This document shows positions 35,490 through 45,070 of a stretch of DNA of 64,000 nucleotides, in pieces. The notes beneath the pieces were generated by a model. That model was not told where the DNA came from, searched no databases, and saw nothing but the letters and a program-made list of their open reading frames with translations. The stretch lies in contig JBFLZC010000007.1 of the NCBI GenBank assembly GCA_040756375.1, positions 1-64,000 of the forward strand, given 5' to 3'. The first letter of the stretch is position 1. Each line of letters begins with the position of its first letter. The position numbers and the translations under genes are program-made. Origin of the DNA: VGSG01 sp040756375 (GTDB lineage: Bacteria; Desulfobacterota; Desulfomonilia; Desulfomonilales; Desulfomonilaceae).

Positions 35490-38400
35490 ATGGTAGACAT
35501 TGAAATCCTTCAAGACTACAGCGTCGAAGCTCGGGAGCTTCTTGAAGAGATGGACGCAAGCTTGATGCGCCTGGAAAAGGAAGGTGGTTCGCCGGAGCTT
35601 CTCAACGACCTCTTCCGTTCGGTACATTGCATCAAGGGCTCTGCCGAGTATATCGGCCTGGAACATTCAAGCTCCCTCACCCACCGGCTGGAAACCCTTC
35701 TGGATCGTCTCAGAGAAGGGGTCATTCAGTTGGACCGGCCCATCGTCGAACTTCTTTTCCGCTCGAAGGACCGCCTGTCCAAACTGATAGAAGAAGTCGC
35801 GAAAGATCACGCGGAGACCTCGGAAATAGTCGATCTCATGAACGAGCTGGAGGGATTTCTTGGACCGGCGCCTCGGCCACCCGCTGTTCAAGCGCCGGAG
35901 CCGCCCCCCACCTCAGTGGCGGACCCCGGCGAAGAAGAGGCCGAAGCTCCCGAACCCGAGCCGGGCCCGGTTGCCCCTCCACCTGAGCCAACCGGTGTGA
36001 TCGCAACTGAGACCACTACGACAACGGGAGAAGAGCTGATCGCAGGCTCCACCCTCGAAGAGACAGTGCCTCACGTGCTCAGCGTGTCTCTGTACCTGGA
36101 CGATCTGGAGGACGGGGTGAGCATTGACATGGTGCGCCCCGCTCTCCTGGAGACCATCGTCAACATCGCACGATCCCTTGAGTACATCGGGATCACCGAA
36201 GCAGTCGAAAAGCTCGATCAGATGAGGGCATACCTTGAGTCTCTTCCTGGCGGCGAAGGAAGGGTCCCGTTCCACGACATTCGCGATCTCCGTTCTTTCT
36301 TGCGCAGTGTTCAGGACCAGTACCCTCCTGAAACGTTCCCTCTGGAAGAGCCGACGCTGCCGGAACCTGAGCCCTCACCCGTAGATGAAACACCCAGAGA
36401 GAAGCTCGCACTGGCCGAGGCTCTCAAGGACGTTCCCGGAATAAGCCGACAAATCATTGACGCTATCTTTCAGGCCGGCTTTTTCTCGCTGGAAGACCTT
36501 GTGCGCGCGGACGCGGTGACGCTCAATACCATTCCCGGTGTAACTCCAAGCGTTGCCAACGCAATTCTCAAAGTGGCCCAGGCTCCACCGCCCGCGCCGA
36601 CCAGGCAACCCGCGCCGCCTAAAACAGACCCGACAAAGGAGAAATCGCTGCTCGCGGACGTGGACGATGAGCTGCTCAGCGAATTTGAGGGAATCTTCGG
36701 AGACGAGATTCTTCTAGAAGAGGTAGCAACTCCGGTCGAAGCTCCACGCACCGAATCCGCGATGGAAGCCGACCTCTTGCAGGATCTGGAAGAGGTTGCA
36801 GAAGAGACCGACGCGGAGCTTGTCGAGATTTTCGTATCGTATGGATGGGAAATCATAGATCGAATCAAGCCGGTGGTAGGCAAACTGCGCGAGGGCCGCG
36901 CAGAGGGTGAGGATCTGGAACGGTGCGCTGAATCGATCAAAGCTGTGCGTTCCTCTTCCGCGTACATGGATTACCAGAAGCTGGCCTCATTCCTGGACGA
37001 GTGGTACGAGCGAACCGCGTGGGCCTCAACACGGATGAACACGCTGGGACCGGACGATCTCGCGTTCATGGGCCAGTGCACCCGGCGATTTGAAGAATTC
37101 CTTAAGAGGCTTGACGCGACTGTACGTAAGCGAGTTGCCGCCGGACGGGTTCAGCCCGCTAGGGAAGAAGAGATCGAGGCTCAGTTACCTGGCGAGATGC
37201 TGGCGCCCAAGGAAGTTCCGGCGCCGCCTCCTCCGTCTCAACCGCCGCTAGAAAAACTGGCAGCCGCTGCGCCGCCTGACAAACCTCCACGGCAGCCTGA
37301 GGCGCGTCCGATTCCGCAGGCAGCCGCGCCTCCTGAGGTTCGCCCTTCTGCTCCTTCGGCTGGGCCGCCAACCCCTGAAAAAGTGGCTCCAATCGAGGCT
37401 GCAGCCCCGCGACGGGCCCCCGCGGAGGGAGATCCTGGGGCTGAACCACCCCAAGTGGGACCGGTGGTCCGCACTATGCGGGTGGACGCGATAAAGGTGG
37501 ATACGCTCCTTAACCAGGTTGGGGAGCTCGTAGTCAATCGCTCGTACGTGGAACAGCTTTCTACGCAATTGCGGAACCTCCAGAGAGACCTTGCTGCTGT
37601 CGGTCAACTTGGCAAGAAGGAACTGCAAGCGGTCAAGAGCATCAACCTGAAGATTGCCGAAGCCAGCGTCTCCCTAGGTCGCGTAGCGTCAGACCTCCAG
37701 GAAGGAGTCATGAAGCTGCGCATGCTTCCGGTGGGCCAGCTCTTCAACCGGATGCCGCGCCTGGTGAGGGATCTATCGAATAGAGTTGGGAAGAGCGTCA
37801 ATCTGGAAGTGCAGGGCGGGGATACCGAGGTAGATAAGCGGGTGATAGAGCAGATCTACAATCCCATGGTTCATATGGTCCGAAACGCGGTGGATCATGG
37901 CATCGAAGACCCGGAAACCAGGAAGCGCCTCGGCAAGAATCCCGAAGGCACCATCCGCCTCAACGCGTATTCTCAGGGTAGTCAGGTCATTATCGAAGTA
38001 GAGGATGACGGAAAAGGGATCGACTCGGATGCGGTCCTGCGCAAGGCCGTAGAGAGCCGTCTGGTGGGGCCGGAAGAGGCGCGCGGCCTTGGCGTCGAAG
38101 AGATCTACTCATTCCTCTTTGTCCCCGGCTTTTCCACCAGCAAACGGGTGACTCGCACCTCGGGCCGCGGCGTGGGCATGGATGTGGTCAAGAAGGACGT
38201 GGAAAAGATAAACGGGCAAATAGAGCTGGAATCGTGGAAAGACGAAGGCACCAGGATAACGATTAAGATCCCGCTGACCCTGGCCATTATTCAAACCCTT
38301 TTGATCCGGGCCGGGACACATATTTTTGCCATACCTCTGGTGGCTGTGCGAGAAATTATTCAGATTGCTCCCGAAGAGATCTCCACCATCGAAGGCTTCG

Positions 38401-38768
38401 AGGTGATAAAATTCCGAGAGGAGACCATCGCGATCCTCCGCCTTCGGGAAATCATGAATTTGCCTCGGAGGGCTGCCGGACGTGAACCCTCGTTCGCGGT
38501 GCTGGCCACGAGCGGCGCACGCACGGTCGGGCTGTTGGTGGAAGAGCTGATCGGAGAACAGAACGTGGTGATAAAGCCGTTGGCCGAGCACGTGTTCCGA
38601 GGACGGGGACTGGCAGGCTCTACAATCCTCGGCGACGGCACAATCGCGCTGGTGATGGATGTGGGCGAGCTTGTGGAAGAGATCATGGCGAGGCAGCGGC
38701 AGGCCGGACAAGCCAAGAATCACTCGACTGAAGCCGGTGGCCGGAAGTCCCCTAAGAACCATGACTGA
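35490..38768 (+). CDS. Long CheA-type histidine kinase with HPt, HhH and CheW domains
   Basis: 1092-aa kinase, far longer than a typical CheA (about 650-700). From ATG 35490 (AGGGG seven bases upstream): HPt domain with His46 in VHCIKGSAEY; an acidic Pro-rich linker; an HPt-like helical region (about 195-275) without an obvious phosphorylatable His; a helix-hairpin-helix pair (about 308-362; DVPGISRQIIDAIF and NTIPGVTPSVANAIL); a second HPt-like region (about 440-540) with SIKAVRSSSAYM where the His should be; a long Pro/Ala linker; dimerisation domain near 662; ATPase domain with N box HMVRNAVDHGIEDP and G boxes DDGKGID and GRGVGMDVV; and a C-terminal CheW domain. It should phosphorylate the receivers of this cluster. 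HhH in a CheA is unusual. Confidence 0.9.
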   Translation: MVDIEILQDYSVEARELLEEMDASLMRLEKEGGSPELLNDLFRSVHCIKGSAEYIGLEHSSSLTHRLETLLDRLREGVIQLDRPIVELLFRSKDRLSKLIEEVAKDHAETSEIVDLMNELEGFLGPAPRPPAVQAPEPPPTSVADPGEEEAEAPEPEPGPVAPPPEPTGVIATETTTTTGEELIAGSTLEETVPHVLSVSLYLDDLEDGVSIDMVRPALLETIVNIARSLEYIGITEAVEKLDQMRAYLESLPGGEGRVPFHDIRDLRSFLRSVQDQYPPETFPLEEPTLPEPEPSPVDETPREKLALAEALKDVPGISRQIIDAIFQAGFFSLEDLVRADAVTLNTIPGVTPSVANAILKVAQAPPPAPTRQPAPPKTDPTKEKSLLADVDDELLSEFEGIFGDEILLEEVATPVEAPRTESAMEADLLQDLEEVAEETDAELVEIFVSYGWEIIDRIKPVVGKLREGRAEGEDLERCAESIKAVRSSSAYMDYQKLASFLDEWYERTAWASTRMNTLGPDDLAFMGQCTRRFEEFLKRLDATVRKRVAAGRVQPAREEEIEAQLPGEMLAPKEVPAPPPPSQPPLEKLAAAAPPDKPPRQPEARPIPQAAAPPEVRPSAPSAGPPTPEKVAPIEAAAPRRAPAEGDPGAEPPQVGPVVRTMRVDAIKVDTLLNQVGELVVNRSYVEQLSTQLRNLQRDLAAVGQLGKKELQAVKSINLKIAEASVSLGRVASDLQEGVMKLRMLPVGQLFNRMPRLVRDLSNRVGKSVNLEVQGGDTEVDKRVIEQIYNPMVHMVRNAVDHGIEDPETRKRLGKNPEGTIRLNAYSQGSQVIIEVEDDGKGIDSDAVLRKAVESRLVGPEEARGLGVEEIYSFLFVPGFSTSKRVTRTSGRGVGMDVVKKDVEKINGQIELESWKDEGTRITIKIPLTLAIIQTLLIRAGTHIFAIPLVAVREIIQIAPEEISTIEGFEVIKFREETIAILRLREIMNLPRRAAGREPSFAVLATSGARTVGLLVEELIGEQNVVIKPLAEHVFRGRGLAGSTILGDGTIALVMDVGELVEEIMARQRQAGQAKNHSTEAGGRKSPKNHD

Positions 38769-38784
38769 AAGGTGCTGACGCTCA

Positions 38785-39564
38785 ATGGGCCAAGTCATAT
38801 CTATAGTGAGCCAGAAGGGCGGCGTGGGAAAAACATCGACCGCCGTGAATCTGGGCGCGTGCCTCTCGGCCATGAAGCAAAAAGTGCTCCTGATGGAGCT
38901 TGATCCTCAGTGCGGCCTCGCGCGCTGTTTTCGCTTGGACGCGCCGCATGTGCAGTTTGGGCTGCTGGATCTTCTCAGGGATGGGGCTGCGCCCTCTGAA
39001 GTGGTGTATCTCAGTCATCGTCGATTGCCCAACCTGGACGTGATTCCTGCAAATGTGCAGTCGTCCGCGGATGAGATGGCTTTCGTCGGCTTGCTCCAAG
39101 ACCGGCGGGACCTTTTCACCGAGACCCTGGACCAGATTGCAACCGGTTATGACTACGTATTTATCGACTGCCCTCCCCGGCTGGACTATCCCACCACCAC
39201 AGCGCTCGTGGCCTCAGACTTCTATTTGGTTCCCATCCAGTGCGAATACGCGGCCATGGCAACCGTGGGACGGGTGTTGCGAGCAGCCCTTGAAGTCAAG
39301 CGAAGAATCAACCCGTTGTTGGGGATCTACGGCTTCCTGATCACGATGGCGGACAAGCGAGCCTCGTTTACCATCAAGATTATCCAGGAAGTGCGCCAGT
39401 ACCTGAAGGAACGCGTCTTCAAAACCGTCATACCGCGTGATCCTTATTTGGCTGAAGTACCCAAACGCGGAGAGCCCATCCTGGCCTACGAGCTTGAATC
39501 GCCCGGGGCCAAAGCATATATTAGGTTAGCCAAAGAAATTCTTACCGGAGCAGGCCACCCTTAG
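38785..39564 (+). CDS. ParA/MinD-like ATPase of the chemosensory cluster
   Basis: 259-aa deviant Walker ATPase. Walker A is SQKGGVGKTSTAVNLG with the signature Lys, Walker B FIDCPPRL near residue 130, and a switch region at LLMELDPQCG. It has ParA-type C-terminal helices and no DNA-binding N-terminus. ParA-type ATPases inside chemotaxis operons position chemoreceptor arrays in the cell; that role is inferred from context, as no ParB gene is near. It sits 16 bp after cheA and 11 bp before the second CheB-like gene, so it is part of the operon. Confidence 0.9.
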   Translation: MGQVISIVSQKGGVGKTSTAVNLGACLSAMKQKVLLMELDPQCGLARCFRLDAPHVQFGLLDLLRDGAAPSEVVYLSHRRLPNLDVIPANVQSSADEMAFVGLLQDRRDLFTETLDQIATGYDYVFIDCPPRLDYPTTTALVASDFYLVPIQCEYAAMATVGRVLRAALEVKRRINPLLGIYGFLITMADKRASFTIKIIQEVRQYLKERVFKTVIPRDPYLAEVPKRGEPILAYELESPGAKAYIRLAKEILTGAGHP

Positions 39565-39575
39565 AGATCACCTGA

Positions 39576-40652
39576 ATGAACTATACACCGAGCAATCACC
39601 ATATCCGAGTCCTCGTAGTCGATGATTCGCCTCTCATGGTTCGCCAAATCACCACCTTCCTAAGGGAAGCAGAAGGCGTGCAGGTGGTCGGGCACGCGCT
39701 GGACGGGGAACAGGCACTGGCGAAGGTCGCACAACTCAAGCCCGATGTGATCACCCTTGACGTGGAAATGCCCCGTATGAACGGCATCACCGCGCTCAAG
39801 CACATCATGGTGAAATACGGCATCCCCACGGTCATGATCAGCGCGCTGACCACCGAAGGGGCCAGAATCACGTTCGACGCACTCAAATACGGCGCAGTGG
39901 ATGTGATAGCAAAACCTTCTCGTCGAGCGGATGAGAGTCTCGACGCACAGAAGAACGATATTGTTGCGAGAGTCAAGCGGGCCGCGGCCATAAGGATCGG
40001 AAGGGCGCGGTACGTGAGAATGCCCGATCAGGCTGTTCCAGCCGAAACGAACCGAGGGCCTATGGACGCCTCGTCTCGTCTCATCGGCGTGGCTGCGGGA
40101 ACGGGCGGGTATTATTCCCTGCTCAGAATCGTGCCCTGCTTGCCTTCTGATTTCAGGCATGTGCTCGTCGCTATGGTACAGCTCACACCCAAGTATCTGG
40201 ATTTCTTTGCAACCTACCTCGCGGAGCACGCTTCGATCCCGGTTAAGTTCCTCAGAAAGGATGAGGTTCCACTCAGAGGTTCATGCTACCTGTGTTCCGC
40301 AGATGACCGCGTGACCTTCGCTGAAGATGATGACGGTGAGACTGCCCTGCGTGTCGACCCGGTAGGAAATGACATCAGGCAAGAGGGCACCGTCGATATC
40401 CTGTTCAGGTCGGTAGCAGAGTCCTTCGGCGGCCGAAGCGTAGGACTGGTGTTGTCCGGCGCAGGGCGTGAGGGCGCGGACGGCATTCACTCGATCCGTA
40501 GCGCAGGCGGGACCACGGTTGTTCAGGCTGTGAATAACTGTCTCGATCCTTCCATGCCCCTCGCGGTTCTGGAAAAAGGCCCGGTGGAAAAGATGCTCCC
40601 CGACCATGAAATTGCTCAGTTTCTCACCGACCTGGACTATAAGGTTCACTAG
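39576..40652 (+). CDS. CheB-like protein with fully degenerate catalytic triad
   Basis: 358-aa protein with CheB architecture: an intact receiver (residues about 10-130; VVDDSPL, phosphoacceptor in VITLDVEMPRMNG, and the Lys in IAKPSRR), a linker, and a methylesterase-like domain from about 168. All three catalytic positions differ from active CheB: the Ser of GASTGG is Gly175 (AAGTGG), the His of QHMP is Leu203 (VQLTP), and the Asp of GMGxDG is Glu299 (GAGREG). The fold around them looks kept (IRSAGGTTVVQ), so this is a conserved pseudo-enzyme rather than a decaying gene; no frameshift or stop is seen. Last gene of the operon, followed by a palindromic repeat. Confidence 0.85.
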   Translation: MNYTPSNHHIRVLVVDDSPLMVRQITTFLREAEGVQVVGHALDGEQALAKVAQLKPDVITLDVEMPRMNGITALKHIMVKYGIPTVMISALTTEGARITFDALKYGAVDVIAKPSRRADESLDAQKNDIVARVKRAAAIRIGRARYVRMPDQAVPAETNRGPMDASSRLIGVAAGTGGYYSLLRIVPCLPSDFRHVLVAMVQLTPKYLDFFATYLAEHASIPVKFLRKDEVPLRGSCYLCSADDRVTFAEDDDGETALRVDPVGNDIRQEGTVDILFRSVAESFGGRSVGLVLSGAGREGADGIHSIRSAGGTTVVQAVNNCLDPSMPLAVLEKGPVEKMLPDHEIAQFLTDLDYKVH

Positions 40653-40656
40653 CAAC

Positions 40657-40688
40657 ATGTCGGGTTTCGCTGGGCTCAACCCGACCTA
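40657..40688. repeat. TCGGGTT palindromic repeat, second copy
   Basis: TCGGGTTTCGCTGGGCTC followed by AACCCGACCTAC forms a 7-bp stem; sister of the element at 6491-6520. It lies four bases after the CheB-like stop and 42 bp before the convergent glycosyltransferase stop, so it may end both transcripts. Confidence 0.75.
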
Positions 40689-40730
40689 CCCCTAGCGCGG
40701 TTGCAGGGTCGAACGAGAAACAGCTCCCTA

Positions 40731-42143
40731 TCAGAACTTGCCGACATTGCCTGCATAGACCGCGGCCCTGGTCATGAACGACCAGATCAGCCAGGCAGCC
40801 CAACTCCAGCCGAAGAACACCCAGCCGCCAATGATCGCTGCGCAGCTTTTCGTCGTCACTTGAAGCATAGCTTGCCGCGAATTGACCACCAACCATGCCA
40901 GGCCCGCGATGAGCATGGGGTCGCTGGGGAAAGAGTACCGAGGCTTGGAGATCGCAACCGTGCAGAGCGCGGACGTTCCTACCAAAACGCCCAGGGCAAA
41001 CAATCTGAATTTCTTCTCTCGGTCGGCCGGTCCACACAAGATGATCCCTGCCCATCCCCCGAATAGAGCCAAACCGTAAAGTAGATTGGAAGAAACAAGC
41101 AGCGCAAGGCTGGGAGGGGTGAACCAGGGATTGTCGCTTTCACTCCCGAGCAACTGGAGCTGAGCAGTCTTGGGCACGAACACCCGAGCGAGCCTCCCCA
41201 ATGCGCGTCTCGCAAAGAGGAGTGGATTCTCCGCGATAAATGCCATAGCTCGGGACTGCATATCTTGCTCGGAAACAAATTCCCTTTCCTCCGTCACTTC
41301 TCCCTTGAGCAACTCTTTTCGATCTTGAATTTGTGCTTGTGTCGGAAACGGATGGAACAGGTTCAAATCTTCCGAATAATGAGGCTGGTTGCCAAGGTAG
41401 AGATTGTACGCCACGTTCGTGGCAATGGTGAGGACTCCGTGCGCCAGGTAATTTCGCGTCACCCAGGGTGCGACCACGCTGGTGCTCAATATCAACGCCA
41501 TACAAACAGATAACGCGCGGCTGGGAGTCTTACTCGCGCTGATTGCCGTCGGCGACGCCAACAGCGCGACCCACAGCGCCAAGATAGCGAGCGACGACCG
41601 CGTGAGCACCAAAAGTCCAATTAATATCGCACCCGCCAGAACACGACCGAACCCGATAGGCCCCCGGGGATCGACCAACAAACACGCGCTTGCAAGAAGG
41701 AAGAGCATCGCAGGTATCTCGCTGGTGGCAAAGGAAGCAAACGAAATTGCAGGAACGTATATGGTGTAGAGAATGCCCGCAATAAGGGGAACCGGCCGCT
41801 CAAGAAAACGAGACAGCAGAATATAGAGCAGTGCGATATTAGCCACATCCGCGAGGCTCCAGAGCAAACGCGCCTCATTGAGACTCCATCCAAGGCTCGA
41901 TATGCCAAGCAACAAGGCACTGGTGACCGGAGGCCAGGCGATATCGAACGCTCCCGTCTCAATGTACGACTGCGCAATCGACCAGTAGCCATATTCATCG
42001 TTGGTGAACGGCGCAGATCGCGCCCAGATCCAAAAGGGCACCCTTATTGCCGGCACACATGCAAGTAGAACAATCCAATCGGAGCGCGGCAAGTGAAGCA
42101 GGCCCATATGTCTGGGGTGGGATGCATCGCCCATCTCGGACAC
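40731..42143 (-). CDS. GT39/ArnT-type membrane glycosyltransferase
   Basis: About 470-aa inner-membrane protein with roughly ten to twelve helices. The first periplasmic loop carries the acidic motif NDEYGYWS (residues about 48-55) typical of GT-C enzymes that use polyprenyl-phosphate sugars, as ArnT and PMT-like proteins do. Other segments: FLERPVPLIAGILYTIYVP and ALGVLVGTSALCTVAISKPR. It probably adds a sugar to a lipid, glycan or protein on the periplasmic face. Start uncertain: GTG 42143 or ATG 42107, neither with a good ribosome binding site. Its upstream region runs into the N/poly-C tract, so a longer true N-terminus or lost upstream sequence cannot be excluded. Confidence 0.8.
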   Translation of the reverse strand: MSEMGDASHPRHMGLLHLPRSDWIVLLACVPAIRVPFWIWARSAPFTNDEYGYWSIAQSYIETGAFDIAWPPVTSALLLGISSLGWSLNEARLLWSLADVANIALLYILLSRFLERPVPLIAGILYTIYVPAISFASFATSEIPAMLFLLASACLLVDPRGPIGFGRVLAGAILIGLLVLTRSSLAILALWVALLASPTAISASKTPSRALSVCMALILSTSVVAPWVTRNYLAHGVLTIATNVAYNLYLGNQPHYSEDLNLFHPFPTQAQIQDRKELLKGEVTEEREFVSEQDMQSRAMAFIAENPLLFARRALGRLARVFVPKTAQLQLLGSESDNPWFTPPSLALLVSSNLLYGLALFGGWAGIILCGPADREKKFRLFALGVLVGTSALCTVAISKPRYSFPSDPMLIAGLAWLVVNSRQAMLQVTTKSCAAIIGGWVFFGWSWAAWLIWSFMTRAAVYAGNVGKF

Positions 42144-42273
42144 CAGTTATTCGGACATGCGGTCTTTTTCCGGTTTGCGTCAAGTAATCTGAGGGTTGCT
42201 CCCGATGTCCTGTCTCGCAGGCACTGGGAGCGCTTACATAAGGCGAGAGTTTTTGGGGGAGGGGTCCGGGGAG

Positions 42274-42408
<135 letters not shown>

Positions 42409-42455
42409 ACTCCGACTAAAACTCCCACGCTTTGAAGCCGCTTTCATGGCCTGCG

Positions 42456-43556
42456 TCAGAGCTGGCCGGCCATGGGTTTCGCGTACCCGGTCAGTTCGGT
42501 GTAACCTCTCCCTCCTATTGCCTTTCCCGCTCGAGTCCCGCGTATTGTTACCGCACCTTCCCAATATGCGACATCCGTTGTTCGTTCGGCGGAAAACTCC
42601 TGATCTTTCAGTGCAGGATCCACATTTAAACTCAGGTCCAGATGTGGAATCCGGATGCTCCAGCCCGAGGGATAGGTTGCCCGAGTGTGGGGGCTTGGCC
42701 AGGCACCAGTGGAAGTCACAACAATCTCACGACCTTGCAGATCCTGCGCCTGGCCGTCCTTTTCCACAAACGTTCCGAACACGGGCTCGCGACTGCCGTC
42801 TTTCCTTCTCAGGTAGAAGATCATGAGCTCGGTTCCGTCGTCCAGTTGCAGGCTGAACCAATCCCAGCCTACTTGATCCGACTGGAGAAGGCTGGACCCG
42901 AATTCGTGGTCCATCCAGGCCAGGCCCTCGACTTTGTAAGCAGTTCCTCTGAACAGGATCGATCCCTTGGCGGCCATCCGCGTGAAGGAATAATAGTGTG
43001 ACGCCTGCCCCTCTCCGGCAGCTTTCTTGCTGTAACCGGCCTGTCCGTGAAGAACCGGCGGTTTGACCGGAACAAGGGTCACATTGATGCCATAGCCTGC
43101 CTCCAGCACCTTGAGCTGGATCTTTTCATCCTGCCCCTCCGCGCTCCATCCCTTGACGCGGACGTGCAGCTTGTCCGGCGCTGCAGTGGCAAGGTCCGGG
43201 CCCTCCCGCGATATTATTTCCGTATGGAAGTATTGGTTGTCGGTCAGATCGGAAATGGCAAAATGGGCAGGATACAGGTCTCGGACTGCCCACCTGGATT
43301 GCCGCTGCCTCGTGTCTATGAACATGCTGCGCCTAAAGAAGGTGAGCTGAAAGCCCCACCGTCGGCCTTCACTTGAAACCAGGTTGCCTGTGAAATACCA
43401 CCATTCAGTCTGGAAATCCGGATGTTTCCCATGATCCTGGGGAAAGGTCAAAGTCCGACCGGGAACGGCTTTGACGAACTCCCGGTCCTGGCCCACTGCG
43501 GCACATAAGCCACAGATGATGAAGACACATGCCAATAGGGCAACAAACCTAGTCAC
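42456..43556 (-). CDS. AttH/CrtC-like lipocalin-domain secreted protein
   Basis: 366-aa protein. From GTG 43556 (GGAGG four bases upstream) it has a signal peptide (FVALLACVFIICGLCAAVG). The mature protein shows the hydroxyneurosporene synthase/AttH pattern: QTEWWYFTGNL near residue 55, WGFQLTFFRR, AWMDHEFGSSLL, a WDWFSLQLDDGTELMIFYLRR stretch, and the C-terminal GRGYTELTGYA. The family includes carotenoid 1,2-hydratase and proteins encoded beside AttEFG ABC transporters; neither context is present here. Probably periplasmic or outer-membrane-facing with an unknown ligand. Divergent from the SbcD-like gene. The longer frame to 43769 is not used. Confidence 0.85.
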   Translation of the reverse strand: MTRFVALLACVFIICGLCAAVGQDREFVKAVPGRTLTFPQDHGKHPDFQTEWWYFTGNLVSSEGRRWGFQLTFFRRSMFIDTRQRQSRWAVRDLYPAHFAISDLTDNQYFHTEIISREGPDLATAAPDKLHVRVKGWSAEGQDEKIQLKVLEAGYGINVTLVPVKPPVLHGQAGYSKKAAGEGQASHYYSFTRMAAKGSILFRGTAYKVEGLAWMDHEFGSSLLQSDQVGWDWFSLQLDDGTELMIFYLRRKDGSREPVFGTFVEKDGQAQDLQGREIVVTSTGAWPSPHTRATYPSGWSIRIPHLDLSLNVDPALKDQEFSAERTTDVAYWEGAVTIRGTRAGKAIGGRGYTELTGYAKPMAGQL

Positions 43557-43730
43557 TGTGCCTCCAGGCAAAGTGTGAAGTCTGGGCGGCCTTGAGCCTA
43601 ATACGATTTTCTCCTCTGGACAAGCTGAACGTGGAAGGATACAACTTCCCGCGGCAAGGAGGATGCCTCGCGGGGCGCACGCGCCGCGTAGAGGTTCTTC
43701 CTCTGAAAATGCCTGTCTTTTCCTAACACC

Positions 43731-45017
43731 ATGCGTCCAGTCACGTTCATTCATGCTGCCGATATTCACCTTGGCAGGCCGTTTAGCGGTTTGCGAACTT
43801 CTCGGCCCGCGCTGGGCGATCTCTGCCTGCGCGCAGGTTACCTAGCCTGGGAACGGATCGTTAGGACCGCGCTCGATGAACACGCAGACTTCGTGACTCT
43901 GGGTGGGGATGTATTTGACGGCTCGAATCCGCCACTCAAAGCTCGGCTTGCATTCAAGGAGGGTGTCGAAGCGCTCCATGAGGCAGGAATACCTGTGTTC
44001 ATGGCTCTGGGGAACCACGATCCCTTGGACTCTTTCCCGGAGAATCTGAGACAAATGCCTGGGCTGCATATCTTCGGTCCCGCGCCTTCCGGCGCGTCTC
44101 CGGATCTTCCCGAACTCCGTGGGAACGTAGTCGTTTACGGTGCTAGCTTTCCTACGTCCGTGGTGAAAGAAAACCTTGCCCGGGGCTTCAGGAGGGAACC
44201 TGGGGTGACCCTGGCAATCGGCCTTCTGCACGCAAACGTTTCCGGTATGACCGGCCATGACGATTACGCGCCCTGTTCGATGCATGATCTTCGGGCCTCG
44301 GGCATGGATGCATGGTGTCTGGGTCATGTGCACAGACAGGGAGTCCTTTGCCAGGAGCCTTTGGTGCTTTACGCCGGGGCAAGTCAAGCCGCACACGTGA
44401 ACGAGGCCGGCCTGGGAGGCTGCTCGGTGGTATCTGTCGAGCCGCACAGTCGGCCTGTGGCGCGGTTCGTGCCGGTGGCTCCGGTCTTGTGGGACAGGAT
44501 GGAAATGGACGTGAGCGACCTGGGAACCGATGAAGATGTGGTACGCGCCGTGGAAGAAGAAAGCATCAGCCTTCTCCAAGGCCACCAGGACGCGGAAGCG
44601 CTCGTGGTGAGGATCAGCCTCGTGGGTCACCGAGACTCCCGGAGACGCCGCGATCCGGACGTGATGGAAGAGCTCAGCGAGACCCTCTCAGAGCGGCTGG
44701 AAAAGCTATCGCCGCCCGTTTTTCTGGAATCTCTCCGTGACGGGACTCGGGCAGCCGTGGATCTGGATACCCTAGCCCAGGAGGAGGGAATGCTGGGAGA
44801 CTTCCTCAGATTGAGCCGGAGCGCATCTTCAGATCCGGAACTCGCGGAGGATTTGCTCCGCGATCTGGAAGCAGAGCTTTCCAAGCGGCAATGGAAGCGC
44901 CACCTCGCGGCGGACGTGAATCCGCAACTCTGGCGGGATGATCCCCATGCTTTGGAAGAGGTCCTTCTCGAAGCCCAGCGCCTGGTCGCGTCTATGTTCC
45001 TGGACGAAGCCTCGTGA
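43731..45017 (+). CDS. SbcD/YhaO-type metallophosphoesterase (DNA repair exonuclease subunit)
   Basis: 428-aa protein with all the metal-binding motifs of the Mre11/SbcD family in order: HAADIHLG at residues 7-14, GGDVFDG, MALGNHDP, the lone His in LLHANVSG, and CLGHVHRQG near residue 200. A capping domain of about 200 residues follows with Leu-rich helices. Such nucleases act with an SMC-like ATPase partner in trimming DNA ends and hairpins. The partner gene follows 53 bp downstream. Start ATG 43731 is supported by immediate homology (VTFIHAADIHLG); no strong ribosome binding site is seen. Confidence 0.92.
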   Translation: MRPVTFIHAADIHLGRPFSGLRTSRPALGDLCLRAGYLAWERIVRTALDEHADFVTLGGDVFDGSNPPLKARLAFKEGVEALHEAGIPVFMALGNHDPLDSFPENLRQMPGLHIFGPAPSGASPDLPELRGNVVVYGASFPTSVVKENLARGFRREPGVTLAIGLLHANVSGMTGHDDYAPCSMHDLRASGMDAWCLGHVHRQGVLCQEPLVLYAGASQAAHVNEAGLGGCSVVSVEPHSRPVARFVPVAPVLWDRMEMDVSDLGTDEDVVRAVEEESISLLQGHQDAEALVVRISLVGHRDSRRRRDPDVMEELSETLSERLEKLSPPVFLESLRDGTRAAVDLDTLAQEEGMLGDFLRLSRSASSDPELAEDLLRDLEAELSKRQWKRHLAADVNPQLWRDDPHALEEVLLEAQRLVASMFLDEAS

Positions 45018-45070
45018 GCCGAGATACTGATACTGCGCGGCGAGAAACTTATCTTGAGGAGCTTTGAGAA

